A DNA stretch of 64,000 nucleotides, from positions 34,534,001-34,598,000 of the forward strand of contig OZ231128.1 of assembly GCA_965153355.1 (NCBI GenBank), written 5' to 3'. Origin of the DNA: Flaccisagitta enflata. Its lineage: Eukaryota > Chaetognatha > Sagittoidea > Aphragmophora. The translations under genes and the position numbers were made by a program. Each line of letters opens with the position of its first letter. Within the stretch, counting starts at the first letter, position 1. A model generated the notes under the pieces. It was not told the DNA's origin and made no database searches. It saw only the letters and a list, made by a program, of their open reading frames with translations. Positions 36,836 through 48,040 of the stretch are shown here, piece after piece.

Positions 36836-38673
36836 ATAGAATCAGATGAGAATCTATCAATCGCGATTCACACACATTAACCTGAATATCCTCTCCTCCT
36901 TTGTGTGCCTTTTCATTATTTCTGTCTTGAATGGTTCCATCCCGCTGTAACGACTCCAAGAGTAAAGATAATCCGCCTATAGCGGATCCAACCATGTCAT
37001 GTCTCTGAAACAGACTAATAAAGGCAAATGTGCGAGTGACTTGGCTGTATTTTATTTTTGTCAATGATATGAATCTGTCCTAATGTAATTGAGTAATCAT
37101 TAGATGAGGGTGAAAATTTTTTTTTTGGTCGTAGAAAGATTTGCATTGGTGAAAAGTCTACTTTTAATGTCTACTTTAAGATAAAAAAAAGTTTGGGCCA
37201 TTTTTCCCAAGTCCCTATACCCAGGAGCACTTTTAGTGTCCCCCCTTTTAGGGGTTGCCAGGCACTACCAAAACAGAGGCCAAATTTGTGATTGTTCATC
37301 TTGTTTTCTTTGCTACTTCTGGAAAAATTGGCAGAAAACCTTGGGGTTGGTCTTGTTTGAAGGATATTAAGTAGTAGAACATGAAACAAGGAGAAGTAGC
37401 TGAATAGGGTCCCTGCTTGGGCCCTCCAGGGGTCCTGAAAGGGCCCCTGCATGAACAAAATAACTGAAAATGGCCAAAATAATGAGGGTTTTGATGTTGT
37501 TTCTTTTCAAATGCTGCCAGGAGGAAAATTCTATGTCAAGATACTGTCATCTGGTGTAGGAAAACAAAAGAAAAGGTGAGGGGCCCCTCTGGGACCTATC
37601 AAAGGGGCCCCTAACAGACTCCAAAATGCTTAAAATGGGCAAAAATGACCAAAATTCAATTATTTTGACAATTTTTTTTTTCTTTGTCAATGCAGTGCCT
37701 ACGTATCTCTTGAAGAATCTCTTGTAGTTGTGTAGCAGGACTAGATAAGAATAAAAGCTAAGACTGAGGACCCCTGATAGGCCCATCGGGAGCCCCTAAA
37801 GGACCAAAACTACCAAAAATGACTACGTAGATACTGACATTTTAATGTTATTCTTCTTTGATCAATTGTTAGATTGCACCTGCGTACTGTTTGTTGGATG
37901 ATTGATTGGATGCTTGATTGGATGATTGATTTATTAATTGATTAATTGATTCATATATCATCTATCATCTATCAAATTTCATATATGAAAGGATTGATTT
38001 ATTAGCTTCTGCTGCTCATGCATTACGTAGGCTAGATTTGGGAAACGGCAGGCCAACTATCTGAATTATGTTCACAACCCCCATAGTGTTATAACACTGA
38101 TTATTTACAAATTGATATATAAGAGATCACATTGATCAGTTCTTCCAGTGATGAGTCAGAGCGGCAATTTTTAGGCTATGTCGATTTTTTATTTTTTCCA
38201 TATTGTTTGCATTTCAAGTTAAAAACGATTTAAAATGGTTATAAAACAACTTAAACTGCTGTATGTCACCTTGAATTAACTAAATATTGGAAAAATGATG
38301 ATAGAAACAAAAAAAAGTTGACCGGGTTTAAATTATCACATTGAGAATCACTTTTTAGATTGCTGTCCCGATTAGCCCCTGCTGTCCCTATTAGCCCCGT
38401 GTGACGGTATAGTGAAAGATCTTTTTCAAGACTGTGCCATTTCTATCAATTATGATGCAAAAGTAAAGCAATGAATCATCCATTGTTTAATGAATCATCA
38501 TAAATCAGTGTCACAAAGTGTGAACATAATTTGGATCGTTGGCCTACCATTTCCCAAATTAAGCCAGGATCATGTCTTGCAACATGCAATCATACAATTT
38601 GATGTACAAAAGCTTTTCATGTTTTTGTTTCTGTTTTTTCATACTTATTCTTTTGATTCTTTTTTGTTCTTTG

Positions 38674-38790
38674 TTTTTAGTCGCGTGCTACGCAACTCTA
38701 TAAGCCACTTTTTGGACGGTCCATCGGTCCGTTGGTTCATCCGTTGGTCCATCCGTTGGTCCGTCGGTCACAAAACTGTTTTAAAGGTTT
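38674..38790 (+). mobile_element. R1 element, 5' part, inside the giant foldback
   Basis: TTTTTAGTCGCGTGCTACGC, ACTCTATAAGCCACTTTTTG and GGTCCGTTGGTTCATCCG. A short GCACGCGACTG end remnant is near 38922-38933. Confidence 0.7.
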
Positions 38791-39386
38791 TTCAAAGCAC
38801 ATTTTATGTCACTGAATGGTAGAAAAGAGTTTTTATGGAGTAAATGGTCATTTCTAATGTCTTTTTGAAAAAAAAAAGTTTGTCTGTCTGTCTGCCTGAC
38901 ATTTTTCGAAAATGCCAACGCACGCGACTGTTTTTCTTCAATGACTACAGGGAGGGTTTGGGGCTGGGGAAAAATTTAAGGGAAAACAGAAAACATTTTT
39001 AAGATCAAACTTATGGTAGGCAATTTTTGATCACTAAAATACAATTTTTAATTACTGACTCGAATTTTACCATATTTTTACAAAGAGGGATAGAAAATCA
39101 AGTGATTCTTTAACTGGCCAGGAAAGAAAATCAAAAGCCAGGGAGGGAAGAAATCAATAGCCTTGTTCACCTCTCAGCAAATATAAATGTGGATATCAAG
39201 GGGGATGAGGATTGGACCCAATCACTCAATCTTAATCTAATTACGTCAATACTCTCAAGTCTCAATTTTTCTCAACCATCATAAACCATAAACATTTTTA
39301 CAAAAAATTACCAACCAGGGAAAATTGCTCAAACTAATTTTTGTGCTTTTATGTTGATCAAGCAATCAGCCCTGCTAAACTAATCC

Positions 39387-39746
39387 ATGGCAAAAATGAA
39401 GCATGATTCTTTGTATTCTGCCCAAAAGGAATCTCATGAACAAGAACAGGGTATGATGAGGCTGAATCTTTCAAAATTTACCAGTTCCCCACAGGATAAA
39501 ATACAAGGAGACCATGCCCTCAAAGAGCACAAATCCTCTCCTTGTTTTACTATTTTTATCCAAAATGGCAATGTTGATGTCACTGTTTCTCTTCGATATA
39601 TGTGGCCATATCAGATACTGAGGCAATGCAATCATATGGGTTGTATGGGATGCCTGAAGCGGGAAAGCTTTACAGGCACTGAGCGATGCAACACTAAATA
39701 TGTGACAAAAATGGTGCCATGGGATATGCCTTGCCATTGCTATTGA
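39387..39746 (+). other. Unassigned 119-codon open frame inside the giant inverted repeat
   Basis: An ATG-started frame (MAKMKHDSLYSAQKESHEQ...) lies in the unique interior of the 36.9-41.2-kb foldback. It ends with a cysteine cluster (QCNHMGCMGC and PCHCY). The opposite strand is also open there, which weakens the coding case. No family recognised. Confidence 0.18.
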
Positions 39747-39869
39747 TCAATATCTGAATCACCTGGCTAGACATACAAAATAACAAAGGAAAAAGAAACT
39801 AGCCAATCAAAGACAATATTTGGTCTGTGAAATCCATTACCCTGCTTTGTTTGATTTTGCTTGTGGATG

Positions 39870-39965
39870 AGAGGAAGCAGGGCAACTGCCCCAATGTTCT
39901 AACACAGGCAATGATTTAAGGCTTTGACAGGTCGCCCAAGGGAAAAAAAGAATAATGTTAAGATG
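39870..39965 (+). mobile_element. FB4 fragment
   Basis: GAAGCAGGGCAACTGCCCC, TTCTAACACAGGCAATG and AGGTCGCCCAAGGG: arm pieces without a core. Confidence 0.45.
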
Positions 39966-41236
39966 TCAAGATTTGTTTATTTTTAGCCATTATAGATACT
40001 TCAGGGCTTTTGTATGGGTCCAACAGGGGTCCTCAACCTTCTTTTTGATCTTATCTAATTTTGCTGCACTAAATAAGGGTGGCTAAACAGATAACTAGGC
40101 CCTTCATTGACAAAGAAGACCAAAAACTATCAAAAAAGGTAAATTTTGATCATTTTTGCAATCTAACAATCGATCAAAGAGGAATAACATTGAAATATCA
40201 GGATTTAGTCATTTTTGGTAATTCAAGGTCCTTTAGGGGCTCTCGATGGGCCTATCAGGTGTCCTCAGTCTTAGCTTTTATTCTTATCTTGTCCTGCTGC
40301 ACTAGATAAGGGTAGCTGAAGAGATATGTGGGCACTGCATTGTCAAAGAAAACAAAAATAATCAAATTTTGATCATTTTGGCCTATTTCGAGCATTTCGG
40401 GGTGTATTGGGGGCCCTTCAGATAGGTCCCTGAGGGGGCCCTTACGTTTTATTTTGTTTCCCTACACCAGATGACAGTATCTGGACATAAAATTTTTTTC
40501 CCAACAAGAAAACCCTCATTATTGGTCATTTTGGCCCATTTTAAGCATTTTGGGGTCTGTTAGAGGCCCCTCTAATATGTCCCTGAGGGGCCCCTCACCT
40601 TTTCTTTTGTTTTCCTACACCAGATGACAGTATCTTGACATAGAATTTTCCTCCTAACAGCATTTGAAAAGAAACAACATCAAAATCCTTATCATTTTGG
40701 CCATTTTCAGCTATTTTGCTCAATCAGGGGCCATTTTAGGACCCCTGGAGGAACCCATAGGGACCCTATTCAGCTACTTCTCCTTGTTTCATATTCTACT
40801 ACTTAATATCCTTCAAACAAGACCAACCCCAAGGTTTTCTACCAATTTTTCCAGAAGTAGAAAAGAAAACAAGATGAACAATCACTAATTTGGCCTTTGT
40901 TTTTGTGGTGCGTGGCACCTCCTAAAAGGGGGTCACTAAAAGTGCTCCTGGGTATAGGGAATTGGGAAAAATGGCCCAAACTTTTTTTTATCTTTAAGTA
41001 GACATTAAAAGTAAACTTTTCAACAATGCAAATCTTTCTATGACCAAAAAAAAAATTTTCACCCCCATCTAGTAATCATGACACGGAGTTATGCGTGTCA
41101 GCGCAAGAAATACTGAGCAATTTTAAACAGGATCATGTCATTGGCAAAAAAGATATAGCCAGGTTTCTCGCACTTAAGCCTTTATTCGTTTGTTTCAGAG
41201 ACATGACATGGTGGGATCCGCTAGAGAAACTCTTTC

Positions 41237-42150
41237 TGGCAGGGGTCGCTGACCTATGCTTTCACACAGATGGGGGATTTCTCCTTTTTGGGCAACGGCC
41301 CCAAAGGGCCGATGTCCTGTAGGACACAAGGGTGAATTTCCATACGTCTGTATGTCCGTATGTCCGTACGTCCCCCCCCGAAGCTTCTCAAGCCTAAAAT
41401 TCCTATTAAATAACATGGAAAATTAACAAAAAAGCAAAAGATGCATGTTTCCTATTGAATAACATGGAAAATTGATGAGAACGGAAAATAATGTTAATTT
41501 CCTATTGAATAATATGGCAAATTGACAAGAAATTGAAAAAATGCAAAGTTCTCATTGAATATTATGGATAATTGCTCAGGACGTATGGAAATTCACTCCT
41601 GTGTCCTACAGAACATTGGCCCTTTGAGGCCGCTACCCTGCTCTCACTCTAGTCTCTACTTCTTCAGCTAATCACTCCAAGCAGGGCATCGGGTACCGCT
41701 GACCATGTGCGATCCTTGGATGACCTGTTCTTCTTCTCCTACGTCCCCCCCTCCTCTGACTCAGATCCTAGTTTAAAGGCCAAGATCCCAGCCTTGAGGC
41801 CCAGATCCCATCCTTGCAGCCCAAATCCTTGCCTTGAAGCCCAAATCCTAGCCTTTGAACCCCAAGACTGGGATTTTGGCCTCAAGGCTGGGGCTTGGGC
41901 CTCAAGGCTGGGGTTTGGGCCTTAAGGCTGGGATTTGAGCCTTGGGGCTAGGATCTGAGTCAGGGGGGGTGGACGGATGGAGTAGAAGAATAAGGAGGAG
42001 GAGAAAATCCCCCACATGTGCAAAAGCATAGGTCATCGACCCCTTCGACGCCGCTGCCCTGCTCCCTCCCGCAACTTCAACCACAACCTACTAAAGCAGG
42101 GTACGGGTACCGCTGACCATCTTACGCTCTTGCGACGATTTCTTCCTAAG
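41237..42150 (+). mobile_element. FB4 element, class III, host of a nested class II copy
   Basis: The left arm GACCTATGCTTTCACACAG, with ATGGGGGATTTCTCC, is interrupted at about 41284. The core of AAGGCCAAGATCCCAGCCTT-type units resumes at 41730. The right arm runs GAGGAGAAAATCCCCCACAT to GCATAGGTCATCGACCCCTT, CTGCCCTGC and GGTACCGCTGACCATCTTAC. Confidence 0.75.
41285..41728 (+). mobile_element. FB4 element, class II, nested inside the class III copy
   Basis: GGGCAACGGCCCCAAAGGGC, ACACAAGGGTGAATTTCC, a core of about 45-bp units with CTATTGAATAACATGGAAAA, the right arm GGACGTATGGAAATTCACTC and the outer tail ACCATGTGCGATCCTTGGAT. Confidence 0.8.
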
Positions 42151-42385
42151 TATGGACTTATGTTGCACAGACGTAAGCAGGGTTTTCACATTAAGAGCTC
42201 TTTTTATCACTTTCTAACTTCTCCATAAACGATTTAATGCGAATGAGTTATGTCATATTTGCGTCCTTAGAAGCGCAGACTTGTACCTTTATGACCTCTT
42301 ATGCACGTTTATGACCTCTTATATGAGGCACGCTCATGAATGAACGTGCTCAGGTAAGGGCCAGAATGAGCCAGACCCATTATCA
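42151..42385. other. Short unique stretch
   Basis: No gene. TTTATGACCTCTTAT occurs twice near 42286-42325. Confidence 0.4.
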
Positions 42386-42389
42386 TTCA

Positions 42390-42468
42390 TAATGATGATG
42401 TTGATGTTGATGTTGATGTTGATGTTGATGATGAGGACGATGATGATGATGATGATGATGATGATGAA

Positions 42469-42535
<67 letters not shown>

Positions 42536-42584
42536 TTGATGATGTTGATGATGATGATGATGATGATCATGTTGATGTTGATGT

Positions 42585-42643
<59 letters not shown>

Positions 42644-42706
42644 TTGATGTTGATGTTGATTTTGATGACGATGATGAGGATGATGATGATGATGTTGATG
42701 TTGATA

Positions 42707-42801
<95 letters not shown>

Positions 42802-42915
42802 ATTGATGATCATGTTGATGTTGATGATCATGTTGATGTTGATGTTGATGTTGATGTTGATGTTGATGTTGATGTTGATGTTGATGTTAATGATGAATTG
42901 ATGATGATGATGAAA
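42390..42915 (+). repeat. (GAT)n microsatellite with (GATGTT) blocks
   Basis: About 520 bp of ATG/GAT triplets interspersed with GATGTTGATGTT hexamers at both ends. Confidence 0.96.
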
Positions 42916-43737
42916 TCCCTCTATCACCGATGTCTCATTCCCCTTTACTTTTTATGTTTTTATCTTTGTCTCAGGTCCCTTTTTGGGCAGCAGCGCCAAA
43001 GGGCCGATGTCCTGTAGGACACAGGGGTGAATTTCCAGATGTCCGTACGTCCGTCCGTACGTTCCCCCCCCAAAGCTTCTCAAGCCTCAAATTCCCATTG
43101 AATAACATGAGAAATTGACAAAATACAAGCTTCCCATTGAATAATATAGAAATTTTCAAAAAAGTGAAAAATTGCATGATTACCATTGAATAACATCGAA
43201 AATTAATGAAAATTGAGAAAAATGTAAAATTCCCATTGAATGACATAGTGAATCGATGAGAAATTGAAATAATGCAAAATACCTATTGAATAACATGGAA
43301 AGCTGCTACCAAGGCCCTGGGCTGGAACAACCATGTGCGGGGCCCTAGGCACTTCAGGTAGCGGGGCCCCCCTCTAGATGCAACATGCTGTTGCATTGAA
43401 GCAAATTGAGGCAAATTGAGGCCAAATGAGGCAAAATTTTTTGTAATGCTTTATGTAAATAAGGTAGAGCTGTTTGATCATGAATTCAAATTCTCAATGC
43501 AAAAGCACTATCACTTTTGATCTTGTTCTTGCCAAGTATGGAAGCACAACTAACTTGACCACTGCACAAGCAAATGGTCCAGAGAAATAACCAGTCGCCA
43601 ACTCACCCAAGGGCAATGTGTCAGCGGTACCTATTGCCCTGCTTTGTATGTCAGTGATTACAGGTGATGGTACGCAGGGCAGCAGCCCCGGAGGACTTTT
43701 GTTCAACGGTTCATTTGTTCGTTCCTAGATTCTGCTT

Positions 43738-44034
43738 TTTGGGCAGCAGCCCCGAAGGGGCCGATGACCTATGCTTTTACACAGGAGAAATTTCTCTTTC
43801 TCCTTCTTCTCCGTACCCCCCCCTCAAGGCCCAATTTCTAGCCTCGAGGCTCAATTCCTAGCCTCGAGGCTCAAATCCCAACCTCGAGGTTCAAATCCCA
43901 GCCTTGAGGCTCAAATAAAATCAGCATAGGTCATTGAACACTGCCCCACTAACCACTTCACACCCACATACATTTACATAGGGGCAACGGGTACCGCTGA
44001 CCATCTAACGCTTTTGCGACTATTGGGCAGCGGC
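43738..44034 (+). mobile_element. FB4 element, class III, small core
   Basis: GGGCAGCAGCCCCGAAGGGG, GATGACCTATGCTTTTACAC, a core of CGAGGCTCAAATCCCAGCCT units, an abbreviated right arm CAGCATAGGTCATTGAACAC and the outer tail GGTACCGCTGACCATCTAAC. Confidence 0.65.
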
Positions 44035-44615
44035 CCAGTAATGGAGAGAGAGCAGGGCAGCCGCCCCAAAGGGCCGATGTCCTGTAGGACACAGGGGGGA
44101 ATTTCGAGACGTCCGTCCTTCCGTCCTTCCGTGCATCTGTTCCCCCCCTTGTCCATCGGGGGCCTCAATTTTGCTCTCTCAGGCCTGATTTTGGCCTTCT
44201 GAGCCATCAGAAAAGGCTGAAGAGCCCTTTCAGACCTCAATTTAGCCATTGAGATCTTAAATCAGCTCTCCAGACCTCATATCTGCCCTCCAGACCTCAA
44301 ATTAGCCCTCGATACCACCCTCCAGGCCTCACATCAGCTCTTTAGGCCTCAAATTTGTCCTCTGGGCCTAAAGCCTGCCCCTCAAACCTCAAATCTACTC
44401 TTTAGAACCCTCCAGGCTTCAAAACCACCTTCAATGACCACTATCCATCATCTCAGACCTAATATACCTCAGGACGTCTCGAAATTCCCCCCTGTGTCCT
44501 ACAGGACATCGGCCCTTTGGGGCCGCTGCCCTGCTCTCTCTCCATTACTTCACTTGATCACTCCAAGCAGGGCATCGGGTACCGCTGACCATGTGCGATC
44601 CTTGGATGACTAGTT
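44035..44615 (+). mobile_element. FB4 element, class I, well-preserved arms
   Basis: AGAGCAGGGCAGCCGCCCC, GGACACAGGGGGGAATTTCG, GTCCGTCCTTCCGTCC, a core of CTCAAATCAGCTCTCCAGAC units, the inverted arm GGACGTCTCGAAATTCCC, then GGGGCCGCTGCCCTGC and the outer tail ATGTGCGATCCTTGGATGAC. Confidence 0.8.
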
Positions 44616-45197
44616 AAGCCTAGAGGCTGGGATTTGAGCCTTGAGGCTGAGATTTGAGCCTAGAGGCTGGGATTTGTGCCTAGAGGCTGGAATTTTAGCC
44701 TTGAGGCTGGGATTTGAGCCTTGAGGCTGGGGTTTAAGCCTAGAGGCCGGGATTTGAGCCTTGAGGCTGGAATTTGAGCCTTGAGGCTGGGATTTGAACC
44801 TTAAGGCTGGGATTTGAGCCTCAAGGCTGGGATTTGATCCTCAAGGCTGGGATTTGAGCCTGGAGGCTGGGATTTTAGCCTGGAGGCTGGGATCTGAGCA
44901 TCCAGGCTGAGATTTGAGCCTCCAGGCTGGGATCTGAGCCTTTAGGCTGAGATCTGGTTGTCCAGGCTGGGATCTGAACCTTCAGGCTAGGATCTGAGCC
45001 TTAAGGCTGGGGGGGGGGTCAAATAAACGAATGAACAAAAGCCCCCCTGTGTTCTACAGGACATTGTCCCCTTTGGGACCGCTGCCCAAAAAGCCACTTA
45101 GAAAACATTTGTTTATTCAAGGTTCAGTGTTGTTGAGCTTAACCAGAAACTCCAATAATTAAGAGTTATGAAAATAGAGAAACAGCTGTGGTCAAGA

Positions 45198-45306
45198 ATT
45201 CACCTCTATAGCTGGCTGTGTCCATCGGTCTGTTGGTTGGTTGGTCTGTAATGCATTCGTTCAATGATCACCTTGTCGCACCTTATTGGCTTACTTGGCC
45301 TTGTTT
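45198..45306 (+). mobile_element. R2 element
   Basis: CTCTATAGCTGGCTGTGTCC, (GGTT) block, ATGCATTCGTTCAATGATC, GTCGCACCTTATTGGC and CTTGGCCTTGTTT. Confidence 0.7.
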
Positions 45307-45809
45307 GTTCATGGATCATGATCACATTTATGCACGATCCTGTCGCCTACAGTCATTGCCATCAAAACATGATTTTTTTCAGTAAATCAAAATAGCAATC
45401 ACTCACTGTTTTCCTTTTCTTTCTTTCTTTTCTTTTTCTTCCTTCTCCTTTTTCTTTTCTTTTTTTCCTCTTCATTTCCCTCTTTCTTTTTTTTCCTTTT
45501 CCCTTTCCTTCCTCTTCCCTCTTTGGGCGCGGGGCCCCCTTTGGGCGCAGGGCCCCCTTTGGGTGCGGGGCCCCCTTTGGGCGCGGGGCCCTAGGCAGTG
45601 CCTATTGTGCCTATAGGTTGTTCCGGCCCAGCCAAGGCCTCAAATATGCCCCCTCAGGACGTCTGGAAATTCACCCCTGTGTCCTACAGGACATCGGCCC
45701 TTTGGGGCCACTGCCCTGCTCTCACTCCAATTCTTCAGCTAATCACTCCAAGCAGGGCATCGGGTACCGCTGACCATGTGCAATCCTTGGATGACTTGTT
45801 TTCTTTTAT

Positions 45810-45985
45810 GTTTAACTGTCTCATTTCCCTTTATTTCTTATGGCTAGCTTTGTCTAATTTCCCTTTTATTCTCATGTCTCTCTCTTTGTCTCAGTGACAT
45901 CTATTTCTTATGTCTCTCTCTTTGTCTCATTTCCCTTTATTTCCCATGTCTCTTTCTTTGTCTCATTTCCTTTTTTTTCTCATAC
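45810..45985 (+). repeat. TCTCATTTCCCTTTATTTCT minisatellite, left block
   Basis: Units related to the 1017-2150 array. Interrupted by the MITE at 45983-46548 and resumed at 46550-46680. Confidence 0.7.
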
Positions 45986-46548
45986 AGTATGTTTCAACTC
46001 GTTTGGAACATTATACGACGGCATAACTCTAGAAGTAATTGAGATAATTTGATTCTGAAAAAAACCTTGTATAGGTAATAGTTTGGCATTTCATGATGAT
46101 TGATCCCCATGATTTTTTTGAAAAATCTAATCCCCTTAACATATTATAAAGTAAAAATCGTACTTTGCAATGCAAGTTACAATGTTGTTCAGTGAAAAAA
46201 TTTTTTTACTTATCTTGCTTTAATTTCTAAAAAAATTTGAGATTTTCATACCAGATAGGTTTCAGATATAAGATAATTTGATGTAGTTTAGGTAAATAGA
46301 GAGAGAAAATTGTCTATAGATGTAATTTATTGAAAAAAAGAGAGAAAAATAACCTTTTTTGCATAATTTGACCCAAACTTCTTCAGGGAGTAAAAAGTAT
46401 CAAGCTTCTATAGAAAATCCCTGAAAATTGTTTAGTATAAAATGCCAAACTATTACCTATACAAGGCTTTTTTCAGAATTAAATTATCTCTATTACTTCT
46501 AGAGTTATGCCGTCATATAATGTTCCAAACGAGTTGAAACATACTGTA
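45983..46548 (+). mobile_element. TA-flanked mariner-like MITE with inverted arms of about 110 bp
   Basis: TACAGTATGTTTCAACTCG and the inverted CGAGTTGAAACATACTGTA, with GGCATAACTCTAGAAGTAAT against ATTACTTCTAGAGTTATGCC. It is inserted in the CTCATTTCC minisatellite, whose TATCTGTC... resumes on its right. Confidence 0.8.
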
Positions 46549-46809
46549 TATCTGTCTTTTTCTCTTTTCCCTTTATTTTCTATATTTCTATCTTTGTCTC
46601 ATTTCCTTTTATTTCTATGTCTCTCTCTTTGTCTCATTTCCCTTTATTTCCTATGTCTCTATCTTTTCCTCTTTTTTTCGGGCCAAATTCTGAGAAATGT
46701 GAATGTGATCGTAATTCTTCATTTCCCTTTCGGCTCATTAAATGCTCTCATATTTTACCCCCATTTTCTTTTCTTGTTCCGTCAACTTGAGACCCATAAT
46801 AACTCATTT

Positions 46810-46816
46810 GTCTCTA

Positions 46817-46862
<46 letters not shown>
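46810..46862 (+). repeat. (CT)n microsatellite
   Basis: About 22 CT units. Confidence 0.95.
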
Positions 46863-46863
<1 letters not shown>

Positions 46864-47042
46864 TTCAACTAGAGACCCATCGAGATCGTTTTATTTGTTC
46901 CACTTATGGCCCACACGTCACTCAATTTGCACAGTCTGCAGACTTTGATCTTTCATTCACTAAGAAATCACTTACTCTTAATTCACACTTAATTTACACT
47001 TGATTTACACAATGTGCAGACTTTGATCATTTAAGTACTGAC

Positions 47043-47646
47043 ATACTATCTAAAAAATAGAAATGTTCCCACCTCTGTATTCAATCAATTTTTTGACTCA
47101 TTGACAAATACCAGTCAATCACAAAGCCATCAATTATTGGTGTGAGCTCCTTCTAGCTAAATTATGGCCGCCATTTGTCAGGGAAGCGATTTGTAAAGCT
47201 TGTTGAGGTACTTTGAAGTGATGACTTACCAGGCCTCCAGACAGATGCACCAAATCTAGGCGAAAAACACACACACATTAAAGAAATTTGAAAAGCATAC
47301 TTCGAGTTGGCCTAGTGTGCTAAAATTTGAAGTGAAGAGTTTCCAAACCTTTAACCTACTATAATAATAATTTCATCATGATCGGCCAACCAGAAGTACG
47401 TTTTTTCTTGCTTTTAATTCTTAACTTTAAAATCCGCGGCACATGTTTTAAGAAACTTTCAAAAGGAACAATTTCATTCAAAGTAGAATAACTTTTAGGT
47501 CCATTGAGATAGAGACATGCGGTTTGGACAGATCGCTTGGAAATTTGAAGGGCTTCAATTTGGTCACCGATTTTTTCAAAATTATTTAAATCGTTTAGGA
47601 TCTATGCATCAAAACGTGCGGGAACATTTCTATTTTTTAGATAGTA
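47043..47646. mobile_element. Inverted-repeat element, about 600 bp
   Basis: ATACTATCTAAAAAATAGAA then ATGTTCCC at the left is inverted as GGGAACATTTCTATTTTTTA then GATAGTAT at the right. The interior is AT-rich with no ORF. Confidence 0.75.
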
Positions 47647-47649
47647 TCA

Positions 47650-47868
47650 ATGACTTCACACAGTTTGCAAAAACATCCTTGATAACCCACACATAATTCA
47701 ATTCAAACTTATCAGACTTTGATAGGCACCAGGAGTGAAACCCTAACCATCTTTTTTCGATATCTAATTTGGATATCAATATATGGATATTCAACATCGT
47801 AAATTCCCAATATTCACAAAAAAGAAAATGAAAACCCGGTATTCCGAATCTATCCAATAAGGTGATGA
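47650..47868 (-). other. Unassigned short open frame, possible exon
   Basis: An acceptor-like CTTATTGGATAG is followed by FGIPGFHFLFCEYWEFTM, then a tryptophan- and lysine-rich peptide (LGFHSWCLSKSDKFELNY) to a stop inside the neighbouring inverted repeat. Composition is protein-like, but no donor, domain or partner exon is identified. Confidence 0.18.
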
Positions 47869-48040
47869 GTGCAGATGCACCACTAGCTTGTGACGCATCA
47901 TAGTACTGTTAAAAGGCAGTAAGTCCTTACGACTTCAACTTTTTTACATCATAGCTATGGGGATGCTCAACATCAATCCAGAGACTTCCAGAAAATTTAT
48001 GCAGAAGATCTCTACAGAATAAAAACTAATGGGTATATAA

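Larger units (their letters stand above)
36945..41240. mobile_element. Giant inverted-repeat element, about 4.3 kb
   Basis: Left arm 36945-37830 and inverted right arm about 40180-41240. GGCAAATGTGCGAGTGACTT corresponds to the complement of CTCGCACTTAAGCCTTT, and TGGGCCATTTTTCCCAAGTC to its complement in ATTGGGAAAAATGGCCCAAA. The right arm carries an extra duplicate of its inner part (39990-40150). The interior (37850-39990) is mostly unique, with an R1 fragment, an FB4 fragment and a 119-codon frame. The outermost left sequence resembles a pogo-like MITE end (ATCCCGCTGTAACG). Confidence 0.75.
43610..45085 (+). mobile_element. FB4 element, class IV, host of two more FB4 copies
   Basis: The left arm TGTGTCAGCGGTACCTATTG, GCAGGGCAGCAGCCCCGG and CTTTTGTTCAACGG is separated from its inverted right arm GAATGAACAAAAGCCCCCCT then GGACCGCTGCCC (45025-45085). 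A core of 20-bp GAGGCTGGGATTTGAGCCTT units (44615-45010, about 19 units) adjoins the right arm. Confidence 0.6.
43313..45652. mobile_element. Inverted-repeat insertion within the class II FB4 element
   Basis: The left end GGCCCTGGGCTGGAACAACC then GCGGGGCCCTAGGCAC is inverted at the right as GCGGGGCCCTAGGCAGTG then GGTTGTTCCGGCCCAGCC. Next to the right end is an 18-bp array (CCCTTTGGGCGCGGGGCC, four units, 45520-45593). It contains the FB4 copies at 43610-45085. Confidence 0.55.
42977..45800 (+). mobile_element. FB4 element, class II, expanded by further insertions
   Basis: The left arm GGGCAGCAGCGCCAAAGGGC with ACACAGGGGTGAATTTCC and a CATTGAATAACATG core (43090-43305) is interrupted. The matching right arm GGACGTCTGGAAATTCACCC, with GGACATCGGCCCTTTGGGG and the outer tail CGGGTACCGCTGACCATGTG, is at 45657-45797. 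The 2.3 kb between them is other elements. Confidence 0.6.

Noticed and set aside
42334-42927. Isoleucine- and methionine-rich frames on both strands
   Set aside because: (GAT)n array; symmetrical open frames with no independent support.
43860-43900. GGTTCAAATCCC resembling a tRNA T-arm / B box
   Set aside because: It is one variant of the FB4 class III core unit; no acceptor stem, D-arm or anticodon arm around it.
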